Of a stretch of 54,934 nt of DNA, positions 40,248-49,666 are shown piece after piece. The notes beneath the pieces were generated by a model. That model was given only the letters and a program-made list of their open reading frames with translations, was not told where the DNA came from and ran no database searches. Position 1 is the stretch's first letter; every line of letters starts with the position of its first letter. Position numbers and translations under genes: made by a program. Origin of the DNA: Alphaproteobacteria bacterium (lineage in GTDB: Bacteria > Pseudomonadota > Alphaproteobacteria > UBA6615); contig JANQOE010000080.1 in NCBI GenBank assembly GCA_028279245.1, forward strand, positions 1 through 54,934. The letters run 5' to 3'.

Positions 40248-40802
40248 ATGGCGGTGCTGCCGGATTCCTGGATTAAGAAGATGGCGCTTGAAGAGCGGAT
40301 GATCGATCCGTTCGTCGAGGCGCAGAAGCGTGCGGGGGTGATCTCCTACGGGCTATCGTCCTACGGCTACGATGCCCGGGTGTCGCGGGAGTTCCGGATC
40401 TTCACCAATGTGGACTCGGCCACGGTCGACCCGAAGAATTTCAGCGATACCAGCTTCGTCGCCCGGGAAACGGATGTCTGCATCATCCCGCCGAACAGCT
40501 TCGCCCTGGCGCGGACGGTCGAGTATTTCCGGGTTCCGCGGGACGTGATGGTGGTCTGTGTGGGGAAGTCCACCTATGCGCGCTGCGGCATCATCGTCAA
40601 CGTCACACCGCTGGAGCCGGGCTGGGAAGGCCATGTGACGCTGGAGTTCTCGAACACCACTCCCCTGCCGGCCAAGATCTATGCCGAGGAGGGTGCCTGC
40701 CAGTTCCTGTTCCTGCGGGGCGAGGGACCGCCTGATGTCTCCTATGCCGATCGTAAGGGCAAATATATGGGGCAGACGGGGATTACGCCGCCCCGGCTTT
40801 AG
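40248..40802 (+). CDS. dcd: dCTP deaminase
   Basis: A 184-residue dCTP deaminase making dUTP for thymidylate synthesis. Characteristic segments are '[17 protein letters not shown]', [28 protein letters not shown] and '[21 protein letters not shown]'. The GKSxxAR loop binds the triphosphate, and the EPGWEG glutamate region forms the active site. The length matches the family. It opens a run of core genes that continues through yacG. Confidence 0.96.
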   Translation: MAVLPDSWIKKMALEERMIDPFVEAQKRAGVISYGLSSYGYDARVSREFRIFTNVDSATVDPKNFSDTSFVARETDVCIIPPNSFALARTVEYFRVPRDVMVVCVGKSTYARCGIIVNVTPLEPGWEGHVTLEFSNTTPLPAKIYAEEGACQFLFLRGEGPPDVSYADRKGKYMGQTGITPPRL

Positions 40803-40885
40803 CCTCGGGCAACACATAAATGACAGATTTGCACGGCAACAGGGCTGTCACCGTCGGCCAGACCGGCCGCTAGAAAGGCAAATTG

Positions 40886-42178
<1,293 letters not shown>

Positions 42179-42585
42179 GGACGGCCGGCTGCGGCTGCGG
42201 GCCGTTGGGCCGGCGGACCTGCAGGTCATGTCCGCGTGCCTGCAGGATGCTGTCGTACCGCTTGCCGATATTGCCTATCTAGTCGAGGAGCGTCGTTTTC
42301 TGCTGGTCGCCAACCGGCTGCGTCGGGAAGCGCGCGGCGCCGGCGAACGCACTCTCACTGGGTTGTGTTTCGAGGGGGTCAGCCGCGTGCAACGCAAGGG
42401 GTTCACGGCAGGGGCGGTGGATGGGTTCCTCAGCCTGCTGTCGATCCAAGCCACCACGGCGGATGTTGGCGCCGCGGTGGAGTTGACGTTCTCGGGCGGC
42501 GCGGCCATTCGGATCGTTGCGGACCGGGTGCAGGCGCGGCTAGACGATCTGGGCGAGGCGTGGCCGACGCAATGGACTCCCGAGC

Positions 42586-43254
42586 ATGACGAATAAGCCA
42601 CCGCGGAAGACCCTGATCTGCGCGCTGCCGAAGGGGCGGATCCTCAAGGAAGTTGTGCCGATCATCCGGCGGGCGGGGATCGAGCCGGAGGCGGCATTCT
42701 CCGCAAACGGAGACCGCCGTCTGCGGTTCAAGACCTCCGATACAACGGTTGAGATCATCCGGGTGCGGCCGTTCGATGTGGCGACCATGGTCGCGTTCGG
42801 CGCCGCGGACTTCGGGGTGTGCGGCAGCGACGTCATCAAGGAATTCGACTATCCGGAGCTGTATGTGCCGCTGGACCTTGGGGTTGGTAAGTGCCGGCTG
42901 GTCGTCGCGGCCCAGGCCAAGGACGCGGCGGCAGAGGATCCGTCACGCTGGAGCCATATCCGGGTGGCGACCAAGTATCCGCGGCTGACCGCAGAACATT
43001 TTGCGGCCCGGGGCGTGCAGGCGGAGTGTATCAAGCTGAACGGCGCGATGGAGCTGGCGCCAAGTCTTGGTATGTGCAGACGAATCGTCGATCTGGTGTC
43101 CAGTGGGGCGACGCTGCAGGCGAATGGTCTGGTCGAGATCGAGGAGATCGCACAGATCAGCGCGCGGCTGGTGGTGAACCGGGCAGCACTGAAGACGTAC
43201 GCGGCGCAGCTGTCTGACTGGGTGCGGCGGTTCGAGGCAGCGCTCGATGGCTGA
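42586..43254 (+). CDS. hisG: ATP phosphoribosyltransferase, short form
   Basis: A 222-residue catalytic subunit of the first step of histidine synthesis (ATP + PRPP). '[14 protein letters not shown]' and '[14 protein letters not shown]' are conserved, and the PRPP-binding loop is near '[16 protein letters not shown]'. It is the short form, without the C-terminal regulatory domain, so it needs HisZ as partner. HisZ is not in this window. It overlaps UPF0262 by 8 bases. Confidence 0.95.
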   Translation: MTNKPPRKTLICALPKGRILKEVVPIIRRAGIEPEAAFSANGDRRLRFKTSDTTVEIIRVRPFDVATMVAFGAADFGVCGSDVIKEFDYPELYVPLDLGVGKCRLVVAAQAKDAAAEDPSRWSHIRVATKYPRLTAEHFAARGVQAECIKLNGAMELAPSLGMCRRIVDLVSSGATLQANGLVEIEEIAQISARLVVNRAALKTYAAQLSDWVRRFEAALDG

Positions 43255-43750
43255 GGGAGGCCCGGCCGTGGCGGCGGATGGTGTAGCCGCTGCGCGCATT
43301 GCGTCGGTGCGGCTGGATGCGCCCGGGGTTGTGCGCTACGGCCCCGATATCGCGCGGGAGCGGGAAGCGGCGATCCGCGACCTGCTAGCCGGCAACCAAT
43401 TTGCGGTTCGCGGCGGGCTGGCGGGGCCCTACGATTTGGCGATCTCCATGCATGGCGCGGAACTGGTACTGGATATCACCGGCGCCAACGCACAAACGCG
43501 CCGGGTGACGGTGGCGCTCAGCGCGTTTCGGCAAACCATCAAGGCCTACTTTGCGGTGTGCGAAAGCTACTATGAGGCGTTGCGCCATGCCGGGCCGTCG
43601 CAGATCGAGGCGGTCGATATGGGGCGGCGCGGCCTGCACAACGAAGCCGCGGAAATGCTGCAGCGGCGGTTGGCGCGGGCGGTCGAGGTGGACCTGCCGA
43701 CGGCGCGAAGGCTGTTTACCCTGCTCTGCGTCCTGCAAATTCGCCGCTGA
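43247..43750 (+). CDS. UPF0262 family protein
   Basis: A 167-residue protein of UPF0262, an alphaproteobacterial family of unknown function. The pattern '[15 protein letters not shown]' with [16 protein letters not shown] and '[20 protein letters not shown]' is typical. It ends '[15 protein letters not shown]'. It commonly lies between hisD and infA; here it follows hisG directly. It overlaps hisG by 8 bases. Confidence 0.9.
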   Translation: MAEGGPAVAADGVAAARIASVRLDAPGVVRYGPDIAREREAAIRDLLAGNQFAVRGGLAGPYDLAISMHGAELVLDITGANAQTRRVTVALSAFRQTIKAYFAVCESYYEALRHAGPSQIEAVDMGRRGLHNEAAEMLQRRLARAVEVDLPTARRLFTLLCVLQIRR

Positions 43751-43844
43751 CCGCCCGGCAACCCATCTTCTTTTGCGGCCGGGGTTGAAACGATGGGCCG
43801 AAGTGGCCCATGGTGCCCGCGCCGTGCAACAATTTGAGGAGGTT

Positions 43845-44063
43845 ATGGCAAAGGAGGAGGCAATCGAATTCTCCGGCGTGGTGTCGGAGGTGCTGCCGAA
43901 CGCGATGTTTCGCGTGAAGCTCGACAACGATCATGATGTGCTCGCCCATACCTCGGGCAAGATGCGGAAAAACCGGATACGTGTGCTAGTCGGCGACCGC
44001 GTCAACGTCGAGATGACGCCCTACGACCTGACCAAGGGTCGGATCACCTTCCGCTTCAAGTAG
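43845..44063 (+). CDS. infA: Translation initiation factor IF-1
   Basis: A 72-residue S1-fold protein that binds the 30S ribosomal A site during initiation. The sequence [20 protein letters not shown] and [20 protein letters not shown] are classic IF-1. A GAGGAGG ribosome binding site precedes ATG 43845; the frame is open further upstream but this start fits the family exactly. maf follows 16 bp later. Confidence 0.98.
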   Translation: MAKEEAIEFSGVVSEVLPNAMFRVKLDNDHDVLAHTSGKMRKNRIRVLVGDRVNVEMTPYDLTKGRITFRFK

Positions 44064-44079
44064 CGGCCCGCGCGCCGCC

Positions 44080-44670
44080 ATGGGTTTAGCTGGATCGCGG
44101 CCGGTCCTGGTGCTGGGTTCGGCGTCGCCCCGGCGGCAGGCGTTATTGGCGCAGATCGGGTTGCAGCCCGACCGCATCGTTGCGCCGTCCTGCGATGAGA
44201 GTCGTCTGCCTGGTGAGACGCCCAACGCGCTGGCGAAGCGCTTGGCTTTGGCGAAGGCGACGGCCGTTGCAAGCGAATGTCCCGGCGCTTTCGTGCTCGC
44301 CGCCGATACGGTTGTGGCCGCCGGCCGGCGCGTTTTGGACAAGACCGAAGACGTGGCGACCGCCCGACGCTACTTGCGCTTGCTGTCGGGGCGGCGGCAT
44401 CGGGTCTATGGCGGTATCGCCGTGATCGCCCCGGACGGCGCCAAGAGCGTGCGGCAGGCGATGACCGTCGTCGAATTCAAACGCTTGGATCGCCAGACGA
44501 TGGAGTCGTATCTACAAAGCGATGAATGGCGCGGCAAGGCCGGCGCTTATGGCATCCAGGGCCGGGCGGAAGTCTTTATCACGCGCATCAACGGGTCCTA
44601 TTCGAATGTTGTCGGACTGGCGCTGCCGGTGGTCCGCGACATGTTGTGCGGGCTCGGCTACCGGTGCTGA
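44080..44670 (+). CDS. maf: Maf-family nucleotide pyrophosphatase
   Basis: A 196-residue Maf/Ham1-like enzyme that hydrolyses noncanonical or modified nucleoside triphosphates. SASPRRQALL at about 14-23 and Asp76 in LAADTVVA are diagnostic, and KAGAYGIQGRA is the later conserved part. The end overlaps the GTG start of the RNase gene. The conserved infA-maf-RNase-yacG order supports the call. Confidence 0.94.
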   Translation: MGLAGSRPVLVLGSASPRRQALLAQIGLQPDRIVAPSCDESRLPGETPNALAKRLALAKATAVASECPGAFVLAADTVVAAGRRVLDKTEDVATARRYLRLLSGRRHRVYGGIAVIAPDGAKSVRQAMTVVEFKRLDRQTMESYLQSDEWRGKAGAYGIQGRAEVFITRINGSYSNVVGLALPVVRDMLCGLGYRC

Positions 44671-46034
44671 TCGACACGCTGCTGTTCGAAGACGGGCCGG
44701 GCGAGATGCGGTCGGCGGCGCTGGCGGATGGCCGGGTCGTCGAAGTCGGGCATCATCGGCACCGGCGGCCAAGCCAGGTCGGCGCGATCTACCGCGGGCG
44801 GGTGCGCCGGATCATGCCGTCACTCAACGTCGCGTTCATCGATCTCGGCACGGGCGTTGACGGGTTCTTGCGCGCGAACGGCATGCGCTGGCCTTCCGGG
44901 CAGCCGAAGCGGCTCAACCGGTTGCTGCATGAGGGGGCGGCGTTGACGGTGCAGGTGGTCCGCGATGCGGTGGCCGACAAAGGGCCAGTGGTGACGAGCC
45001 TGATCGAACTGCCTGGCCGCTTTGTCGACTATACGCCCGGTGTGCCAGGCGTTCGCAACGCGTCGACGGAGGTGGCTGACGAATTGCAAGCACTGCTCGA
45101 CGCGGATGAGGGTGTGTCGGTACATCGGCCATGGCCCGATGCGGCAGCGATTGAGGAAGATCTCCAAGCTTTGCGGACGCGGTGGCGCGCCATCAATGCG
45201 GGCGGCGCTGCGCCGGCGCCGGTCGAGAGTTCGCCAGGCCCCGTTGTGGCGGTGCTGGCGGCGCATCGGGGCCATCCGATGCGGCACGTGCTGGCCGATA
45301 GCCGAACGGCCGCGCGGGCAGCGACGGCGTGGAGCCAACGCTATGCACCGGAGCTGTCTGCCGGGGTTGAACTGGCGGCTATGGGGCTGTTTGACACACA
45401 CGGTGTCGAGGCGGCGATCGACACGGCGCTGTCGCCGTACGTCCCATTGCCGGGCGGCGGCAACCTGATCTTTGAGGAAGGCGAGGTGTTGACGGCCGTC
45501 GATGTCAACAGCGGCGCTGACGAGGCTTTACCGGGCCGGGCGGCGTTCGAAACGAACCTTGCCGCCGTGCCGGAGATCGCACGCCAGTTACGCTTGCGGC
45601 GGATTGGCGGGGCGGTGGTCATCGACTTTCTGAAGATGCGCGAGCGGGCGGCGCAGCAGGACTTGGTCGCGGCGTTCCGGGTCGCGGTGGCCGACGATCC
45701 AGCCGGCTGTCATGTGCTCGGCCTCTCCGGCCTCGGGCTGCTCGAATTGACGCGCCGGCGGACCGGGCCATCCCTCGCCGACGAATTGTTGCTGGCGCCG
45801 GCGGGCCGCCTCGTCCGGCCCGAGACGGTAGCCTACCGCGCGCTGCGGCGCCTGCGCCGGGAAGGACGCGCCAACCCTGGCCAGGCGCTGGCGGTGACGG
45901 CGGCCCCGGCGGTGGCGGGGCTCCTGCAGGGAGAGTTGCAGGCGGAGTTGGCCGGGGTGTCGGCTGGCGCAGTGACGATCCGCGCGGACGACGCTATGCA
46001 GATCGACCGCTTTACGGTAGGCAGCACCCTATGA
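44664..46034 (+). CDS. Ribonuclease E/G family protein without zinc link
   Basis: A 456-residue RNase E/G-type endoribonuclease. An S1-like domain covers about residues 36-110 (GAIYRGRVRRIMPSLNVAFI). The DNase-I-like catalytic part has D280 (AVDVNSG) and D321 (VVIDFLKM), matching the two metal aspartates of RNase E. The CPxC zinc-link motif that follows in RNase E and G is absent ('TRRRTGPSLADELLL', then no cysteines). Tetramer assembly may therefore differ. The start is GTG at 44664, overlapping maf by 7 bases. Confidence 0.87.
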   Translation: MLIDTLLFEDGPGEMRSAALADGRVVEVGHHRHRRPSQVGAIYRGRVRRIMPSLNVAFIDLGTGVDGFLRANGMRWPSGQPKRLNRLLHEGAALTVQVVRDAVADKGPVVTSLIELPGRFVDYTPGVPGVRNASTEVADELQALLDADEGVSVHRPWPDAAAIEEDLQALRTRWRAINAGGAAPAPVESSPGPVVAVLAAHRGHPMRHVLADSRTAARAATAWSQRYAPELSAGVELAAMGLFDTHGVEAAIDTALSPYVPLPGGGNLIFEEGEVLTAVDVNSGADEALPGRAAFETNLAAVPEIARQLRLRRIGGAVVIDFLKMRERAAQQDLVAAFRVAVADDPAGCHVLGLSGLGLLELTRRRTGPSLADELLLAPAGRLVRPETVAYRALRRLRREGRANPGQALAVTAAPAVAGLLQGELQAELAGVSAGAVTIRADDAMQIDRFTVGSTL

Positions 46035-46210
46035 CCGCAGAGCCAAACAAGCGATGTCCGGCGTGCGGGGCGCCAACAGAGCAACGGTACCGCCCGTTCT
46101 GCTCCCGCCGCTGCGCCGATCTGGATCTGTGGCGGTGGCTCGGCGGAGCCTATCGGGTGCCCTCCAGCGAGCCGGCTGTTCCTGACGAGGCGGACGATCG
46201 CGAGGGCTAG
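46031..46210 (+). CDS. yacG: DNA gyrase inhibitor YacG
   Basis: A 59-residue zinc protein. Its ligands are C9, C12, C24 and C28 (RCPACG, then FCSRRCADLDLWRW), a C-x2-C-x11-C-x3-C arrangement. YacG binds GyrB and inhibits gyrase. ATG overlaps the RNase stop by 4 bases. The acidic C-terminal tail is normal. Confidence 0.95.
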   Translation: MTAEPNKRCPACGAPTEQRYRPFCSRRCADLDLWRWLGGAYRVPSSEPAVPDEADDREG

Positions 46211-46218
46211 CCCGTTAC

Positions 46219-46247
46219 TGGACAGGACCCCGCGTTTTCTATATATC
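46219..46247 (+). promoter_or_regulatory. Probable tRNA-Phe promoter
   Basis: TGGACA (46219-46224) and TATATC (46242-46247) are 17 bases apart, with TATATA overlapping. The expected start is about 12 bases before the tRNA 5' end. Confidence 0.55.
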
Positions 46248-46265
46248 GCCCCGGTTTCCTCAGGC

Positions 46266-46341
<76 letters not shown>

Positions 46342-46444
46342 CTGCCTCTCGGTCGCGCCTCAATGACGTAGTTTCGCCGGTGTTGCGTCCCGCACGCACT
46401 CGGTGTGTGGCATCCGCCCTCGATAGCTCTTCAGGCGGAATTGC

Positions 46445-46906
46445 CTACCTGTCCGCGGTCGGTTGATTACTCTCGGGACGTGGGGCTTTCCGGCGGAGTT
46501 TGACGCGGCCGATGATCTTCAGTTTGCGGGTGAGTTCTTCCTCGCTGTAGGGCTTCTCCAGGAAGTACGTCACGTCGGCGTCCTTGGCCGCTTGTGCCGT
46601 ATCGGGCGAGCCCGCGCCAGTAATCATGATAAACGGCAGATCGGGTGTGATGCTGCGGATCTTCTTCAGCAGCTTCAGGCCGTCCATCTGCGGCATCATC
46701 CAATCGGCCAGCACCACATCGACATCCGACAGCCAATCGTCCTCGAAAAGGAAGTCGATCGCTTCTTGGCCGTTGTTGGCCTTGAAAATGGTGTGGACGC
46801 GCAACGTCTCCAGGGTTTCATGGAGATGCTGAAGGGCCTCTGCGTCGTCGTCGACCAGCAGTACCCTAAGGCTCGCGACATACGGGTCGGTCATCATGAG
46901 GCTCAT
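46445..46906 (-). CDS. CheY-like single-domain response regulator
   Basis: A 153-residue receiver. The acidic residues D19-D21 (VLLVDDDAEA), phosphoacceptor D68 (VVLADWMMP), T96 (IMITGAG) and K118 (FLEKPYSEEEL) are all present. It ends with a short basic tail instead of an output domain, so it should signal by protein contact, perhaps to a kinase or motility partner. A dyad lies just upstream of the start. Confidence 0.92.
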   Translation of the reverse strand: MSLMMTDPYVASLRVLLVDDDAEALQHLHETLETLRVHTIFKANNGQEAIDFLFEDDWLSDVDVVLADWMMPQMDGLKLLKKIRSITPDLPFIMITGAGSPDTAQAAKDADVTYFLEKPYSEEELTRKLKIIGRVKLRRKAPRPESNQPTADR

Positions 46907-46919
46907 TCTGAACTCGATG

Positions 46920-46941
46920 CTATACTAATGGACTAGTATAG
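46920..46941. promoter_or_regulatory. 8-bp dyad just upstream of the CheY-like gene
   Basis: CTATACTA (46920-46927), 6-base spacer, TAGTATAG (46934-46941). Read on the minus strand it contains TATACT, a good -10 hexamer, close to the start codon. It is probably an operator over the promoter, or a promoter with fortuitous symmetry. Confidence 0.55.
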
Positions 46942-47042
46942 TTGATCAGCAATGAATCCCTTGATTTTCAAGGCATTAGGGACCACCAAAATCTACGGAT
47001 CGGGCCCCGGAACGCCCGCTGGCAATTTGGTCCGCTTGGCTG

Positions 47043-47804
47043 CTAGGGCGCTGGGGTGCGCGCGACCCTGGACGATATGTAGCTGTAAAGCGCGTGGTTG
47101 GGGGCGCAGAGGGCTCTGATACGCTCCAGGGTGTGCGGCGTGAGCTGCGGTTGGGGGGCCGGCGTCCTGTTGTCGAACCCGATATTCAGACGGATGCCGT
47201 AGCGCCGCTCGAACGCGTTGAGAAACACGTCCATGCGTTCGACTTGGCCGACAAGGGCAAACCGTGACAGCAGGGCGACGGCCTGCTTGATGCCGTCCGC
47301 TGTCTGCGGATGCTTGGCGCCGAGGAAACGCAGATAGTTGTAGCCGAAAGACTTGGCTTCATCGCCGTCGAGGAACGCCTCGATGTCGCGGCCGCTCAGC
47401 ATGTCCCGCCACTCGGGGCGGGTCCAGCTGTAGCGGTAGTTCGAGATGAAGCGCGACACCGGCTCGCGCAGTATGGTGACGAAGTCGAACTCCGGATGGG
47501 CGGCGACGATTTCGGGCGTTACCTGATAGTGGCCGAAGACCAATTCGGCGTCCGGCTCGCTGAGATGGTAGGCGAGGATGTTGCTGCGGAAGTCGAGGCC
47601 CTGGTTGAGGGTGGCCGCCGCCGCCCGCGCCGGGGCCGTCTGCAGGCGGCGAATGTTGCGTCGCGGGTAGTGGTGGCGGAGGGCGTTGATGATCGACGTG
47701 CCGGCACACTTCGGCATGTGGATGAAGCAGATACGGGGCCGGTCCCGGCTGCCATGGTGTTGGGGTAGGTGCGCCCCTTCCGCGTCGTCAGGCATATGGT
47801 CCAA
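47043..47804 (-). CDS. Sulfotransferase family protein
   Basis: A 253-residue PAPS-dependent sulfotransferase. The 5'-phosphosulfate loop is ICFIHMPKCAGTSI at about residues 25-38, and the 3'-phosphate segment is VTILREPVSRFISNYRY. This pattern fits the family that modifies carbohydrate or lipid acceptors (sulfotransferase family 2). The acceptor is unknown. The start may be M1 or M4. It is flanked by intergenic DNA and is not in an obvious operon. Confidence 0.85.
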   Translation of the reverse strand: MDHMPDDAEGAHLPQHHGSRDRPRICFIHMPKCAGTSIINALRHHYPRRNIRRLQTAPARAAAATLNQGLDFRSNILAYHLSEPDAELVFGHYQVTPEIVAAHPEFDFVTILREPVSRFISNYRYSWTRPEWRDMLSGRDIEAFLDGDEAKSFGYNYLRFLGAKHPQTADGIKQAVALLSRFALVGQVERMDVFLNAFERRYGIRLNIGFDNRTPAPQPQLTPHTLERIRALCAPNHALYSYISSRVARTPAP

Positions 47805-47950
47805 AAGGTCTTCTGAGAGCTTCCGTGGAAGTCTAGAGCCTTCGGGGAGATGAGGGGAAGCCGGGACCCGCGGTACCGGGGCGGTTCAAAGGTGCCGCAG
47901 CAAGCGCATTCGCTATAGGTAGGGGAATGCGGCCCCGTATGGGCCGGGCT

Positions 47951-48199
47951 TCAGCGGGGCTGGAAGCGGAACAGGGCCCGGGTGCGCAGGGCGCGGGGAT
48001 CGTCCTCGAACTGTTGGCCGTGCAGCCGGGCGGCGATTTCCTCTTCGGTCATCGGCGTGGCCGACGTCCAGACAAGCGATACGGTATCCGAACGGGAGCG
48101 TGGCCGACGTTCCCGCACTTCATGGCGGTTCGTGTACATCGGTGTCGGTCGCATATGTTCGGGCCGTGTGATTTTCATGCGCTTGTCACTTGGTTTCAT
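47951..48199 (-). CDS. Small basic protein of unknown function
   Basis: An 82-residue arginine-rich protein (EVRERRPRSRSDTVSLVW, then MTEEEIAARLHGQQFEDDP). No domain is recognised. GCTATAAAG on the minus strand just upstream resembles a -10 box and an AGG lies before ATG 48199. It is next to another small minus-strand gene. It could start at the second Met (MKITRP). Confidence 0.5.
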   Translation of the reverse strand: MKPSDKRMKITRPEHMRPTPMYTNRHEVRERRPRSRSDTVSLVWTSATPMTEEEIAARLHGQQFEDDPRALRTRALFRFQPR

Positions 48200-48247
48200 T
48201 AGACCTGCCCGACTTTATAGCAAGGCGGCGCCGCGCTGGGCAACGAT

Positions 48248-48439
48248 TTAGCTGGCCCGGCGGCTGAGTTTGTCAACCGCGAATAGGATGCGTTGACAGC
48301 GGCGAAGACTGGCGATGTCGCCGGCATCGAGCCGGTCCCGGGCCTGTTCGGCAATGTGGGCCGCTGCTTCCTCGCCGAGCTGGTCCACCAGGCGCTTGGC
48401 GGTGCGCCAGACACCGAGATCTTCAACTGTTGCGCTCAT
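48248..48439 (-). CDS. Small helical protein of an alphaproteobacterial type
   Basis: A 63-residue protein with 'VWRTAKRLVDQLGEEAAAH', then IAEQARDRLDAGD and SLRRCQRILFAVDKLSRR. This pattern (helix, acidic turn, D-A-G-D, helix) recurs in small alphaproteobacterial proteins of unknown role. The frame is open upstream to 48502, but the ATG at 48439 places the conserved part at the N-terminus. Confidence 0.65.
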   Translation of the reverse strand: MSATVEDLGVWRTAKRLVDQLGEEAAAHIAEQARDRLDAGDIASLRRCQRILFAVDKLSRRAS

Positions 48440-48589
48440 GCCGTCATGGTACCGGTGGCATGGGCCGTGGGGATTACGTGGAAGCGCTAACCCCTCCGCC
48501 ACTGTCGGCGGCCTCCGGTTGCTCAGAAGGTAATACTTGCGCTAGGTATGCCGAACGGGTAGTCGGGCGGTGATCAAGGGGTCGAAACG

Positions 48590-48739
48590 GTGTCTAGCGT
48601 GACCGAACAAGATGATAACGACCTGGCGCGGCGCGCCGGCGAGCATTGGCGGCTCTGGCAGCAGTTCCTGCGCTGGTGTTTCGGGTCGGCCATCGCGATC
48701 ATGATCGTGCTAGCGCTGATGTGGATCTTCCTGGTCTAG
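48590..48739 (+). CDS. Small single-span membrane protein (CoxIV-like)
   Basis: A 49-residue protein starting at GTG 48590 with AAGGGG 8 bases upstream. An N-terminal charged section ends 'ARRAGEHWRLWQQFLRW', followed by one membrane helix ('AIAIMIVLALMWIFLV'). The shape resembles the small bacterial aa3-type cytochrome oxidase subunit IV family; no other oxidase genes are in view, so this is tentative. Its end overlaps the convergent transporter gene by 4 bp. Confidence 0.6.
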   Translation: MSSVTEQDDNDLARRAGEHWRLWQQFLRWCFGSAIAIMIVLALMWIFLV

Positions 48740-49602
48740 CGCGTTCCGCGCCGCAGGTTCTCGCGGTGCAGAATATAGAGACCGCTGCCGATGACGATCA
48801 GACCGCCGAATATGGTCGCCGCATCGGGAATGTCGCCAAAGCCGACGAAGCCGACAAAACTCGCAAACACCACCAGCGTATAGCTGTAGGGCTGTAGCAC
48901 GGACGCCGGTGCGGCGCGAAGGGCGAGTATCAGTAGCCAGTGCGATGCAATCCCGAGGATTGCGACAAGGATTAGCAGCAACCAGTCCGCCGGGGTTGGC
49001 CAGACCCAGCCGAACGGCACGGTGAAGCTCAGCGCCACGAAACCGATGATGCCGGTGTAGAACAGTGTCGTGTTAGCGCTGTCGCCGCTTAGTCGCCGCG
49101 TCAGGATTTGGTAGATGGCAAACAGGGCGGCGGCGAAAACCGGTAGCAGCGAAATCGGCTGGAACACGGTCAAACCCGGCCGGATGATCACCAGCACGCC
49201 GACAAAGCCGATCAGCGTGGCGCCCCAGCGGCGCGGGCCGACGGTTTCGTGCAGCAGCAGCGCGGCCAGCGCGGTGACCATCAACGGTGCGGACGCCGCG
49301 ATCGCGTGAGTGTCGGCCAGCGGTAGAAACTTGAAGGATGTAATGAAGGTGGTGGACTCAACGACCAGCAACAATGATCGAACGATCTGCAAACGCAGGT
49401 TGGGCGTCACTATGGTGCGGCTGATTCCCTGACGATAGGCGATGGCGAGCACGAAGCCGCTGAACACCGCATAGCGGATCCATAGTATCTGATGCACCGG
49501 GTAAGAGCCGGTCAGATGTTTGCCGAACCCATCCATGACGGCGAAGCCGGCCATGGCCAGGATGGCGAGGATTATGCCCCGGCGGACAGCATTGTCTTCC
49601 AC
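48736..49602 (-). CDS. EamA/DMT-family transporter
   Basis: A 288-residue membrane protein with about ten hydrophobic helices in two repeats, the pattern of drug/metabolite transporters of the EamA (RhaT/RarD) type. It opens 'GIILAILAMAGFAVMDGFGK'. The substrate is unknown; members export amino acids, nucleosides or toxic compounds. It overlaps the small CoxIV-like gene tail to tail. Confidence 0.88.
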   Translation of the reverse strand: MEDNAVRRGIILAILAMAGFAVMDGFGKHLTGSYPVHQILWIRYAVFSGFVLAIAYRQGISRTIVTPNLRLQIVRSLLLVVESTTFITSFKFLPLADTHAIAASAPLMVTALAALLLHETVGPRRWGATLIGFVGVLVIIRPGLTVFQPISLLPVFAAALFAIYQILTRRLSGDSANTTLFYTGIIGFVALSFTVPFGWVWPTPADWLLLILVAILGIASHWLLILALRAAPASVLQPYSYTLVVFASFVGFVGFGDIPDAATIFGGLIVIGSGLYILHRENLRRGTR

Positions 49603-49666
49603 GTTGGAGAAAAGACCGGCTCTGGTTCACACGCCCGGCCAGCCTAGGCTGTTCGCGCGGCGCGGC

